A stretch of 64,000 nt of DNA from Taklimakanibacter lacteus (GTDB taxonomy: Bacteria > Pseudomonadota > Alphaproteobacteria > Rhizobiales > Aestuariivirgaceae): NCBI GenBank assembly GCA_003576695.1, contig QOZQ01000003.1, positions 248,001-312,000 on the forward strand, given 5' to 3'. The position numbers and the translations under genes are program-made. Shown in pieces: positions 23,219 through 31,790 of the stretch; within the stretch, counting starts at the first letter, position 1, and every line of letters starts with the position of its first letter. The notes below the pieces were generated by a model. That model was not told the origin of the DNA. It saw nothing but the letters and a program-made list of their open reading frames with translations, and made no database searches.

Positions 23219-24136
23219 ATGACTCAATTTCTCAACATCGCCCCCGAAGTTGTTGCAGCGATTCAAGAAAGACGGCCAGTGGTCGCGCTTGAATCGACCA
23301 TCATCGCGCATGGCATGGCGTTTCCCCAGAATGCCGAAACGGCCTTCGCGGTGGAGAGCATCATCCGCGAGGAGGGGGCAGTGCCGGCGACGATCGCCGT
23401 CCGGGCCGGCAAGCTGAAGGTCGGCCTGTCGCAGACCGAGATCGAGACGCTTGCCCGCAACGGTGCCTCGATCACCAAGCTCTCGACCAGGGACCTGCCG
23501 CATGCGGTGGCCATGGGTCGCGACGGCGCCACGACGGTCGCCTCGACCATGCGGATCGCGGCACTGGCCGGGATCCGGATATTCGCCACCGGCGGCATTG
23601 GCGGCGTCCATCGCGGCGCCGCCACGAGCTTCGACATCTCGGCCGATCTCGGCGAGATGGCGCTCAGCAATGTCGCCGTCGTGACCGCCGGCGCCAAGGC
23701 CATCCTCGATCTTGGGCTCACCATCGAACGGCTGGAGACGCTGGGCGTTCCGGTCGTGGGCTATGGCACCGATGAATTCCCGGCCTTCTATTCGCGCTCG
23801 AGCGGCCTCAAATGCCCGATGCGGGTGGACCGGCCGGAAGAGATGGCGGCCCTGATGCAGGCCAAGTGGGAAATGGGCCTCAGGGGCGGCATCGTTGTCG
23901 CCAATCCGATCCCGGCCGATTTCGAGATCCCGGCAAGCGAGATCACGCCCCTCATCGAGAAGGCGGTCGAGGAGGCGCAGGCCGAGAAGATCGAGGGCAA
24001 GGATGTGACGCCGTTCCTCCTCGCCAGGCTTGCCCGCGCCACGGCCGGACGCTCGCTCGCCGCCAATATCGAGCTCGTCAAGAACAACGCATCTGTCGCC
24101 GCCCGGATCGCCCGGGCCTATTGGGAGACGGTATGA
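23219..24136 (+). CDS. psuG: Pseudouridine-5'-phosphate glycosidase
   Basis: 305 residues, the normal PsuG length. VALESTIIAHGMAFPQN (Glu25) and VTAGAKAILD (Lys160) carry the residues used in catalysis; IFATGGIGGVHRGAATSFDISADL and VVGYGTDEFPAFYSRSSGL are family blocks. PsuG splits pseudouridine 5'-phosphate into uracil and ribose 5-phosphate. No pseudouridine kinase (PsuK) gene is adjacent. Instead its stop overlaps the start of an MttB-family gene by 4 bases, an unusual partner. Confidence 0.93.
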   Translation: MTQFLNIAPEVVAAIQERRPVVALESTIIAHGMAFPQNAETAFAVESIIREEGAVPATIAVRAGKLKVGLSQTEIETLARNGASITKLSTRDLPHAVAMGRDGATTVASTMRIAALAGIRIFATGGIGGVHRGAATSFDISADLGEMALSNVAVVTAGAKAILDLGLTIERLETLGVPVVGYGTDEFPAFYSRSSGLKCPMRVDRPEEMAALMQAKWEMGLRGGIVVANPIPADFEIPASEITPLIEKAVEEAQAEKIEGKDVTPFLLARLARATAGRSLAANIELVKNNASVAARIARAYWETV

Positions 24137-25683
24137 CCCTCATCGACAACGAAGCCCGCCATCATTCGCGCGGTCGCGGCCGCAGGCCCGATGCCAAGCA
24201 CGCGAAGATCCCGCAACTGCCCTTCGCCCAGCCGAAGCTGACGCTCGAGCCGTCGCGCATCCTCTCCGACGACCAGATCGAGACCATCCACAACCGCTCC
24301 CTCGATGTGCTCGAGGAAATCGGCATGGATGTGCTCAACAAGGAAGCGCGGGAGATCTATGGCAGGGCAGGGGCCAGGGTCGAGGGCGAGCGGGTGCGGA
24401 TCGGGCGCGACATCGTCGAAGAAGCGCTGAAGACGCCGCCTGCCGAATTCACCTTCTATGCACGCAATCCGGCGCACAATATCCAGATCGGCGGCAAATG
24501 GATCGCTTTTGCCCCCGTCGGCGGCCCGCCCAACTGCTCCGATATGGACCGCGGCAGGAGGCCTGGCACGCTCGAGGACAATGCCAATTTCATCCGCCTG
24601 TCGCAGTTCTTCAATTGCATCCACACGGCGGGCGGCGGCTCGGTCGATGCGCTCGATGTCCACGCCTCGGTGCGCCATCTCCATATCATGCGCAACAAGG
24701 TCAGGCTTTCGGACAAGATCCTCTATACGATCTCGACCGGCCGCGCCCGGCTGTTCGACGGCATGGAGATCGCCCGTATCGCGCGCGGGCTGACCCGCGA
24801 GCAGTTCCTGAAGGAACCGTCCTGCTACACGGTCATCAACACCAATTCGCCGCTCAAGCTCGACGACCCGATGGGCATGGGCATCATCGAGATGGCGCGC
24901 CACAACCAGATGGTCGTCTGCACGCCCTTCACGCTCGCGGGCGCCATGGCGCCGGTGACGATTGCCGGCGCCATTGTCGAGCAGAATGCCGAAGCTCTGG
25001 CCGGTCTGGCGCTCTCCCAGCTCGCCAATCCGGGAGCGCCCTTCGTCTATGGCGGCTTCACCTCCAATGTCGACATGAAGTCGGGAGCGCCGGCCTTCGG
25101 CACGCCTGAATACATGAAGGCCTGCATCATGGGCGGGCAACTGGCGCGCCGCTACAGACTGCCCTATCGGACCTCCAACACCAATGCGGCCAACATGGTC
25201 GATGCCCAGGCCGCCTATGAGAGCGTCTTCTCTTTGTGGGGCGCCATCATGGGCGGCGGCAATATCATCCAGCATGCGGCCGGCTGGATGGAAGGCGGTC
25301 TCGTCGCCTCCTACGAGAAATTCGCCCTCGATGCCGACCTCCTGCAGATGGTGATGGAATTCCTGAAGCCCCTCGATTTCTCCGAGGATGCGCTGGGTCT
25401 CGATGCCATGCGTGAAGTGGGGCCGGGCGGCCATTTCTTCGGCGCCCAGCACACGCTGGCCCGCTATTCGTCGGCCTTCTATTCGCCGATCATTTCCGAC
25501 TGGCGCAATTACAGCCAGTGGCAGGCTTCCGGCAGCCCGCAGGCCTGGCAGAGGGCCAATGAAGTGTGGAAGCGCGCGCTCGCCGAATATCAGCAGCCGC
25601 CGCTCGATCCCGCCATCGCCGAGGAGATCGACGCCTTCGTCGCCAAGCGCGAGCAGGAAGGCGGCGAGAAGACGGATTTCTAG
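24133..25683 (+). CDS. MttB-family methyltransferase, non-pyrrolysine (third copy)
   Basis: 516 residues from ATG 24133 (ATGA overlap with psuG). A basic N-terminus (HHSRGRGRRPDAKH) is followed by the MttB barrel: IETIHNRSLDVLEEIGMDVL, CTPFTLAGAMAPVTIAGAIVEQNAEALAGLAL, VYGGFTSNVDMKSGAPAFG and REVGPGGHFFGAQHTLARYSSAFYSP. Closely related to the copy at 20339. No in-frame UAG, so not pyrrolysine-dependent. Ends DFxxKREQEGGEKTDF-like, as its paralogue does (REGGAPTDF). Substrate unknown; translational coupling to psuG hints at a methylated nucleoside-derived or co-regulated substrate. Confidence 0.88.
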   Translation: MTLIDNEARHHSRGRGRRPDAKHAKIPQLPFAQPKLTLEPSRILSDDQIETIHNRSLDVLEEIGMDVLNKEAREIYGRAGARVEGERVRIGRDIVEEALKTPPAEFTFYARNPAHNIQIGGKWIAFAPVGGPPNCSDMDRGRRPGTLEDNANFIRLSQFFNCIHTAGGGSVDALDVHASVRHLHIMRNKVRLSDKILYTISTGRARLFDGMEIARIARGLTREQFLKEPSCYTVINTNSPLKLDDPMGMGIIEMARHNQMVVCTPFTLAGAMAPVTIAGAIVEQNAEALAGLALSQLANPGAPFVYGGFTSNVDMKSGAPAFGTPEYMKACIMGGQLARRYRLPYRTSNTNAANMVDAQAAYESVFSLWGAIMGGGNIIQHAAGWMEGGLVASYEKFALDADLLQMVMEFLKPLDFSEDALGLDAMREVGPGGHFFGAQHTLARYSSAFYSPIISDWRNYSQWQASGSPQAWQRANEVWKRALAEYQQPPLDPAIAEEIDAFVAKREQEGGEKTDF

Positions 25684-25688
25684 GAATT

Positions 25689-25711
25689 GTCAAATAACTC
25701 AAGTGTTTGAC
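25689..25711. promoter_or_regulatory. GTCAAA...TTTGAC inverted repeat after the third MttB gene
   Basis: Arms GTCAAA (25689-25694) and TTTGAC (25706-25711) with an 11-base spacer, 6 bases after the stop. No T-run follows. It could be a weak terminator or an operator for the lipoprotein gene at 25822. Confidence 0.3.
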
Positions 25712-25821
25712 GTGTGAAACCGCGACCGAAGCAGTGCCCGATGTCATTGTTGCAGTAATTATCTGATTGCGCTCACCCCAAGTATTGTGCTTACCTAAGG
25801 GAAGGTCTGGGGAGGCCTCCA

Positions 25822-26697
25822 ATGAAACAAGTTTCTATTCTGCTGATTATTGCAGCGTTTCTCGCTGCCTGTTCGTCATCTCCGACTCTCGAGCAGTCGG
25901 CCGAGTTCGGAAAATCAGCCAGCACGGTGGCGAACGCGTATGCCAGCGCGCAGCAGACTGAAGTCGATCTGATAAAAGTTGCAAACGTCGAGTCCGGAGC
26001 ATGCGATTATCTCAGGGATGCTCGGCTGATGTTTCCGGTTCGCCAGCCGGATAAGTCATCCGCGGCGATCAAGGAGCAGGTTCTCTTTCTCAAAGCGGTT
26101 GAGGAGTATGCAACGGCCCTTTCGCAGGCGGTGGATCCAGCGGGCGTGAAAAAGCTCGAGGCAGCAGGCGATGGCTTCGCGGTATCGGCGGCGGGCTTTG
26201 TTGAGAAGAGTGCAGCCTCGCAAGGGGGAGCAGTCTCGCCCGTTGTTGCGCCGGCGATCAAGACAACCACCTCCATTGGTATCAGGTTGTTTGACTATGG
26301 ATTGCGCCGTCGGGTGCGCGAAGTGGTCGAGAAAACAGACAACGTGCTCAAAGCCGGGGCGATCAAACTGATACAGGACGTAGAGAAGAATAAGAGCGCG
26401 CTGAACACGCGGTATGCCGCCTGGCTGGAGCGCAAGCAATGCACGCTGAACCGGCTGCGCGAGATGCCGACGACTGGTGCAGAGCTTTATCACGAATATG
26501 TGGATGCGAATGGAGCCGCGGAGCAATTTCAAAGCCGGATAAAGGTACTTGACCGGACAGGAGAGATCCTGGGTAAGCTGCTCGACGCTCACTACGCCCT
26601 TCTCTCTGACGATATCGATCTGAAAGCCACTCTTGCGGAATTTCGCAAGCTAGCCGGCGAACTCGATCTACTTCGCACCGCTATTGCCAAAGCATGA
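25822..26697 (+). CDS. Putative outer-membrane lipoprotein, function unknown
   Basis: 291 residues. Signal peptide with lipobox L-A-A-C (Cys17) followed by Ser-Ser, so sorting to the outer membrane is expected. The mature part looks helical, rich in Ala/Lys/Glu, with a short neutral segment around 130-150 (SPVVAPAIKTTTSIGIRLFDYGLRRRVREVVEK). No family recognised. Ribosome site GGAGG about 8 bases upstream within a GGAGGCCTCC palindrome. Followed by a small gene in the same direction. Codon use looks less GC-biased than in the neighbours, so a horizontally acquired pair is possible. Confidence 0.8.
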   Translation: MKQVSILLIIAAFLAACSSSPTLEQSAEFGKSASTVANAYASAQQTEVDLIKVANVESGACDYLRDARLMFPVRQPDKSSAAIKEQVLFLKAVEEYATALSQAVDPAGVKKLEAAGDGFAVSAAGFVEKSAASQGGAVSPVVAPAIKTTTSIGIRLFDYGLRRRVREVVEKTDNVLKAGAIKLIQDVEKNKSALNTRYAAWLERKQCTLNRLREMPTTGAELYHEYVDANGAAEQFQSRIKVLDRTGEILGKLLDAHYALLSDDIDLKATLAEFRKLAGELDLLRTAIAKA

Positions 26698-26715
26698 GCA
26701 ATTTGGAGGAAGACC

Positions 26716-27027
26716 ATGGCCACTCGCAGTGAGGCCGCCAACAAAATACATAAAGCCATCGTCAAGCTTCTGCTTGCCTACGACAAGGCAAAAAGCAGTG
26801 ACAAAACCAACATTTCGAAGAGTCTAACGGGACTCTATGCTGAGCACGCGAAAATTACCGGACAGCCGAATTTGCTGGGGGAGTCCTATGCTGCATTGAC
26901 GGCTCAATTCAAGGCATCTGCAGGTGCGCTCAACCGCGTCAAGGAACGGAGAGAGCAAATTGCAAATGCTCTCGTGACGGCAGATGAGATCTTTAAGGCT
27001 CTCTCGGCGGTCTTGGTTTTTCTCTGA
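26716..27027 (+). CDS. Small helical protein of unknown function
   Basis: 103 residues, mostly helical and charged, no signal peptide or membrane span. GGAGGAAG about 6 bases before the ATG supports the start. It lies 18 bases after the lipoprotein gene, so the two form an operon; the lipoprotein has a similar Ala/Lys-rich helical character. No family recognised. Confidence 0.65.
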   Translation: MATRSEAANKIHKAIVKLLLAYDKAKSSDKTNISKSLTGLYAEHAKITGQPNLLGESYAALTAQFKASAGALNRVKERREQIANALVTADEIFKALSAVLVFL

Positions 27028-27279
27028 ACTGAAACTCGCCTCGATCTCTGGGTATGGGAGATAGACGGCCCGATCCGCCTCCGTTTGTTACTCGACTGCT
27101 CGGGATCTAGGGCGTCCGGCCGTCTGTGCCAATGACGCACGGAAGCGGACTTAGGCCCAATATCGGGGGTCCCATCGCTGCTCTTGACGATGGAATGTGG
27201 CATTTCGCACAGAATGCCGGACCTCGCATCGGTTATGAATCCAATGACTGCTGAAAGTTACGAGTCCCCACCAAGCGGA

Positions 27280-27298
27280 TGTGTCTCAAAAAGACACA
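27280..27298. terminator. Short perfect stem-loop TGTGTCT-CAAAA-AGACACA
   Basis: Seven-base perfect arms with a 5-base loop in the gap after the small helical protein gene. No U-tract follows, so termination is uncertain; an operator for the cytochrome operon is the alternative. Confidence 0.35.
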
Positions 27299-27369
27299 GA
27301 TGAGTGTGGGCGCTTTGCAACAATTGGCATATTCAAACCGCGTGAGCGCCTCAGGATGATGGCCTGCGA

Positions 27370-27397
27370 TTGCAAGTTTCCGCGTCTCGGTTATAGT
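27370..27397 (+). promoter_or_regulatory. Candidate promoter of the cytochrome c cluster
   Basis: TTGCAA (27370-27375) and TATAGT (27392-27397) with a 16-base spacer, about 75 bases upstream of the first cytochrome gene. Close to sigma-70 consensus; not tested. Confidence 0.4.
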
Positions 27398-27470
27398 TCG
27401 TGACGAGGGCCAAGAAACTATCCTGAGGAAGACCGAGAGCGTTCATCGGTTCAACCCGTTGGAGCGTTTC

Positions 27471-29933
27471 GTGCCTCGTTCGTCTGTCAATCGCCGCTAT
27501 CGGCTGCAAGGATTTATCGGCCCCATACTCGCCAGCATGGCGGTGTGGATCGCCTGCCTGCTGCTGATGACGCTCGCCGCCCATGCGCAATCTTCCTTGA
27601 GCGAAGGCTACGCCAAGGAAGTGGCGCCCCTGTCATCCTCAGAGCGTGCCGGCAGCGAGATCTGGTTCAACGCCACGGCCTTCAACGACCGCTTCTTCAC
27701 CTATGGCTTCCAGCAGCGCCTCGGCGGCGCCATCGACTGGTACGGTATTCTGGCGGCTGAGAAGAAGCGCGATATCTTCCAGGCCTGGGGCGGCATTCCC
27801 GATCCCGATTGCTGCATTCCGGGCGATGCCAATTGCCCGGCCAAGTCACTCGCCGAAACTTATGGCTTCCAATATTGCCCGGGCGATGCGGCACTCCTGT
27901 CCTTCATCGGCAAGACCGGCTATCGCGACCCCGCCTGCGACCTGAAGGACGCCCCCGTCGCCGACAAGGACCAGCGCCAGAATGCGTGCGACCTGCATTT
28001 CGGCACCTCGACCGGCATATTAGGCCTGCGCAAATTTCCCAATCCGCGCTTCAAGAAGGAAGCATGGCTCAAGCTCAATGGCAGTCTCGAATCCTGGGAG
28101 GGTTATCGCGCCGCCCTCGATATCTATCCCGGTGACAAGCAAACGAAACCGAACCGGCTGCTCGACGGCTCGGTCGAGCCGCCCTTCCGCATTGGCATGG
28201 CCTGCGGTGGCTGTCATATCGGCTACAAGCCGGGCAAGCCGCCGCTCGACGCGAACAAGCCCGCCTGGGAGAATATCGACGGCCTGGTCGGCAACCAGTA
28301 CAGCCGGGTGTCCAATCTCTTGGGCTCCGGCTTCGGCAAGCATGCGCTCGAATGGCAATTGATCGCGCGGGCGCGGCCCGGCATCGTCGATACCTCGGCG
28401 CTGCCGATGGACTATGTCTCCAATCCCGGCACCATGAATGCGATCATCAATTTCGCCCGCCGCCCGCTGCATGAGCATGACATATTGAAGTGGCGCAAGG
28501 CGGATGCATGCGCCGCCGGCACATCGGTCGATGACTGCTGGTGCGAGCCGGGCAAGCCCGGAAAATGCTGGCAGCGCTCGCGCAAGAAGGAGCTGGTGCC
28601 CAACATCCTCAAAGGCGGCGAGGATTCGATCGGTACCGAGGAGGCGATCCAGCGCGTCTATTTCAACATCGGCTCATGCTCTGAGCAATGCTGGCTCAAC
28701 CACATACCTGACCTGCGCGCCGCCGATCCGAAGCAGCGCAATTACGGCCAGACGCCCTTCGACATCGGTCAATGCCGGCGCGACTGCGCCAGCTTCCGCG
28801 CCATCGAGGACCGCCTGCCGGACCTGAAGGCGTTCTTCCTGTCGGCGCGCCCGAGCGATCTGTGGCAGGCGCGGGGCCTTGCCTCGCCCGCGGCCCTCGA
28901 GGCCGAGCTCGATGGAACGTTCTTCCCCGGCGCCGTGAAGCGCGGGCGCGATATCTATGCGCAGCAATGCGCGAGCTGCCATTCGAGCGGCAAGCCGCCC
29001 TTCGACAACACCGATTTCCTGGCGACCGTGCCGGGCGATCCGACCTTGCGTGCCGACTGGCTGGGCAATGATGCAGTGGAGCCGGCGAGCGAGGTCGGTA
29101 CCTATGCCGGCCGCGCGATGCATTCGAACCACATGCCGTCGCGCGTCTGGGAGCAATATGCCGCGATCGACCTGCGCGAGCGGCCGCGCGATCCGGCGCG
29201 CCCGGAAGTCATGGCCGGTTCCGGCCGCGGCTATGACCGCAATGTCTCGCTGCTCTCCGCCTGGGCGCATGCGCCTTTCATGCACAATAATGCCATCGGG
29301 CCTGAAATCTGCGGCAAGCCCGCGGACAAGGCGGTCGATTTCTACGATCAGCCCTATGTGGACGCGGCCGGTAAGCCACTCGCCAACCCACCGGCCTGCA
29401 CGCCCTATGATACGAGCGTCGCCGGACGCTTCGCGCTCTATGTCGCCTCGATGCGCGACATGCTCAATCCGCAAAGCCGCATCGACAAGATGCATCTGCT
29501 CTCCGATGACATCATCATCCCGATCGCGCCCAAATTGCAGAATCCGGAGCTGAACGAGCGTCTCGGCATCGAGATCAGCCTGCGCGTCCCCAAGGGCTAT
29601 CCGGCCCTTGCCATCAACAGCCTGCGCTTCAAGGACCTCATCCAGGATGCGGTGCTCCAGCGCACCAATGAGAAGAAGCTGGATGAAAAATATGCCGGCA
29701 TCCTCGACGCTGCGCGGCTCGCCGAGCTCAAGAGCGGATTGCGGCGTTTCATTCTCGACGCGATTGTCGAAGACCGGCCGACCGTCCTCGATCTGGTCGC
29801 CGATCGCGACAAATTCGTGCAAAGCTTCTATTCCAACATCCTCGACCGCGTCGAGAACCGCGGGCATCGCTTCGGTGAAACCCTGTCTGATCAGGACAAG
29901 GATGCCCTCATCGCTTTCGTGGCCACGCTATGA
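27471..29933 (+). CDS. Exported Cys-rich di-haem c-type cytochrome
   Basis: 820 residues from GTG 27471 (GGAG 6 bases upstream; a TTG 12 bases earlier is the alternative). N-terminal signal helix ends ...AAHAQ near 41. Two CXXCH haem sites: MACGGCH (Cys245, Cys248, His249) and QQCASCH (Cys500, Cys503, His504). Between and before them are many paired cysteines (DCCIPGDANC, CAAGTSVDDCWCEPGKPGKC, CSEQC, CRRDC) that suggest disulfides in the periplasm. HAPFMHNNAIGPE near 605 resembles the HNG segment of RoxA/MauG-like di-haem proteins. Overlaps the next gene by 4 bases. Function unknown; an oxygenase or peroxidase-like role is possible. Confidence 0.8.
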   Translation: MPRSSVNRRYRLQGFIGPILASMAVWIACLLLMTLAAHAQSSLSEGYAKEVAPLSSSERAGSEIWFNATAFNDRFFTYGFQQRLGGAIDWYGILAAEKKRDIFQAWGGIPDPDCCIPGDANCPAKSLAETYGFQYCPGDAALLSFIGKTGYRDPACDLKDAPVADKDQRQNACDLHFGTSTGILGLRKFPNPRFKKEAWLKLNGSLESWEGYRAALDIYPGDKQTKPNRLLDGSVEPPFRIGMACGGCHIGYKPGKPPLDANKPAWENIDGLVGNQYSRVSNLLGSGFGKHALEWQLIARARPGIVDTSALPMDYVSNPGTMNAIINFARRPLHEHDILKWRKADACAAGTSVDDCWCEPGKPGKCWQRSRKKELVPNILKGGEDSIGTEEAIQRVYFNIGSCSEQCWLNHIPDLRAADPKQRNYGQTPFDIGQCRRDCASFRAIEDRLPDLKAFFLSARPSDLWQARGLASPAALEAELDGTFFPGAVKRGRDIYAQQCASCHSSGKPPFDNTDFLATVPGDPTLRADWLGNDAVEPASEVGTYAGRAMHSNHMPSRVWEQYAAIDLRERPRDPARPEVMAGSGRGYDRNVSLLSAWAHAPFMHNNAIGPEICGKPADKAVDFYDQPYVDAAGKPLANPPACTPYDTSVAGRFALYVASMRDMLNPQSRIDKMHLLSDDIIIPIAPKLQNPELNERLGIEISLRVPKGYPALAINSLRFKDLIQDAVLQRTNEKKLDEKYAGILDAARLAELKSGLRRFILDAIVEDRPTVLDLVADRDKFVQSFYSNILDRVENRGHRFGETLSDQDKDALIAFVATL

Positions 29934-30892
29934 GGCTCATCTCCACCATGCGCAAGATCCTGCTCGGCGGTGGCGTGCTGCTCATCGCCGCCGCTGCCGC
30001 TTTCTATTATTTCGGCTTGCGCAAGGAGCCGCTGCCTCCGCGACCGGATATTCCCTTTGCGGCGCTGGAAGATACGTCCCTGAAGGATCCCGACAACCCG
30101 TCACGGGTTTTCCGCGTCGACTTCGCCCGGGTCGAGCATGACGTGCCGCTGAGCCACGCCGATCTGGCCAAGCTCACGCCTGCCAATCTCAAGGCTATGA
30201 GCCAGGAAGAGATCGACCAGATTTATGCGCGGCTGAAAGCCGGGCCCATTCCGGATGGCGTGCTTCGCGGCGATCTGTTCTTCGAGCGGGGCGAAGACGG
30301 CTTGCGCACGCGTCTGGCCGAGATTCTGGGCGGCGGGCTTGGGAAGGGCGCCGATGCCAAGATTGCCGGTCTCGAAAAGCTCGGCAAGGGGCTGTGGAAG
30401 GGCAAGCGCTTCTATCGCGACGAGCGCGTGCTGCGCAATGTCATCGAGGACTTTGCGCCATTGAAGGCGCTGATCGACGATGAGAGCAGGATCGAGAAGA
30501 TAGAGATCGCGCGCACGGGCCTCCTGTCGTGGATCAGCCCGCGCACCACCGCATGGCTCCTGTTCCCCGCCAAGCTCTATTGCGGCCAGAGCCTGCTCGA
30601 TGGAAGGCGTGAATCGATCATCATCGACTATGCCTATTCGCATGATCTTCCGGGCTACATGGACAGGCCCGATGCGCTGGCGGGGCGCGGCGGCCTCGCC
30701 ATCCGCGATGAGATCCGCATGGTGCGTCCCGGCTTCTATCTGGGCCGCGCCTATGCCAACCGAATTTTCCTGCTGAATTTCACGGTCTACGATCCGGAGA
30801 AAATGAGCGATGGCCTGCAGGCTTTCTTGGACGGCAGGGCCGTTGAAGAAGATTGCTGGGCTGGCGAACCGAGCGAAGTTGCGGCTCAGTAG
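29930..30892 (+). CDS. Membrane-anchored periplasmic protein of the cytochrome cluster
   Basis: 320 residues with one N-terminal anchor (about 9-27) and a soluble remainder. No haem motif and no family I can name. It contains a helix-rich part with LTPANLKAMSQEEIDQIYARLKAGPIPDG and a later part PAKLYCGQSLLDGRRESIIIDYAYSHDLPGY. A two-cysteine pair (Cys in LYCGQ and EDCWAG) may form a disulfide. ATGA overlap with the preceding cytochrome and overlap with the next haem protein show one translational unit, so a partner in the same periplasmic complex is likely. Confidence 0.75.
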   Translation: MRLISTMRKILLGGGVLLIAAAAAFYYFGLRKEPLPPRPDIPFAALEDTSLKDPDNPSRVFRVDFARVEHDVPLSHADLAKLTPANLKAMSQEEIDQIYARLKAGPIPDGVLRGDLFFERGEDGLRTRLAEILGGGLGKGADAKIAGLEKLGKGLWKGKRFYRDERVLRNVIEDFAPLKALIDDESRIEKIEIARTGLLSWISPRTTAWLLFPAKLYCGQSLLDGRRESIIIDYAYSHDLPGYMDRPDALAGRGGLAIRDEIRMVRPGFYLGRAYANRIFLLNFTVYDPEKMSDGLQAFLDGRAVEEDCWAGEPSEVAAQ

Positions 30893-31790
30893 GGCGCCGG
30901 GCCTTGCAGCATTGACGCTGGCCTTGGCGGTCAACCCGGCCATCGCGGCGACGGTCTTCGACCAGCTTTATCCGGCCGGGAATGGCGAGCCGTCTCTGCC
31001 TTACCCGATCTCGGCGTTGGTCGATGACCTTGCCTCGCGCACCGGCGCCCGGCTGCAGACGGGCTTCATACCGCTCGGCCGGTCATTGCAGCGCTTCGCG
31101 GCCGATCCCGATTATTTCACATCGCCGCGCATCGTCCTGGCGGTTAGCCGGGACGGCAAGGCCGGGATCAGGCTGCGCGACCGTCTATTCATCGGCTATC
31201 AGCCTGCCGTGGCCGCGCTGGAGATTATCGCCTTCGATGAAGCAGCGGGAGAATTCCGCTTCCTCCAGGTCGAGAACTATCGCGACGGAGGGCAACAGAG
31301 CTTCACCGCGATCGATGAGGCCACCTGTCACGCCTGCCACCAGTCGCGCGGGCCGATCTTCTCGGCCGCCCCCTGGGATGAGAGCAACGCCAATCCGCGC
31401 GTCGCGGCCAGGCTTCCAGGTAAGGTGGAGGGTCTGGTCATACGCCAGGATTTCGACGGCATCGACCAGTTTGCCCGCTCGGTGCAGCGCGCCAACCGGA
31501 TCGCCGCCGCAAGCCGGCTGAAACATGTGGCAGCGAGCAAGCCGTCATCGCAGCCGATGATCGACGCCCTGACGGCGGCCTTTCCTGACGGGCTGTCGAT
31601 CACCGATCCGAAGATCCCCAACCGCGATCCGGCTTCATTGGTGGAAGCTGGCATGGCGCCGATGGATGCCATGGAGACCAAGGGTGCTTTCGATCCGGAA
31701 ACGCCGCGCCGGTCCATTCCGGTGTGGAAGTCGGGTCTGACCGCCGAAGCGGATGCCATGCAGTTGATCGAGGAGGCAGACAGCCCATGA
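30843..31790 (+). CDS. Exported mono-haem c-type protein
   Basis: 315 residues from a TTG start at 30843 (GCAGGG upstream), giving a good signal peptide (KKIAGLANRAKLRLSRAPGLAALTLALAVNPAIAA); an ATG at 30810 adds 11 residues that do not fit a signal. One CXXCH in ATCHACHQSRGPIF (about 167-171). No other domain recognised. The gene overlaps the preceding one by 50 bases and the next by 4, so it belongs to the same operon. Confidence 0.72.
   Translation: MKKIAGLANRAKLRLSRAPGLAALTLALAVNPAIAATVFDQLYPAGNGEPSLPYPISALVDDLASRTGARLQTGFIPLGRSLQRFAADPDYFTSPRIVLAVSRDGKAGIRLRDRLFIGYQPAVAALEIIAFDEAAGEFRFLQVENYRDGGQQSFTAIDEATCHACHQSRGPIFSAAPWDESNANPRVAARLPGKVEGLVIRQDFDGIDQFARSVQRANRIAAASRLKHVAASKPSSQPMIDALTAAFPDGLSITDPKIPNRDPASLVEAGMAPMDAMETKGAFDPETPRRSIPVWKSGLTAEADAMQLIEEADSP

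Larger units (their letters stand above)
27028..27470. other. 443-base intergenic region before the cytochrome cluster
   Basis: No convincing gene. It contains a hairpin TGTGTCT/AGACACA (27280-27286, 27292-27298) and a promoter-like TTGCAA-N16-TATAGT (27370-27397) pointing at the cytochrome operon. A GGAG site at 27461-27464 precedes the GTG start at 27471. Confidence 0.55.

Noticed and set aside
17603..25683. Pyrrolysine (UAG read-through) in the MttB-family genes
   Set aside because: All three frames run to full length without an in-frame UAG, and no pylTSBCD genes are seen.
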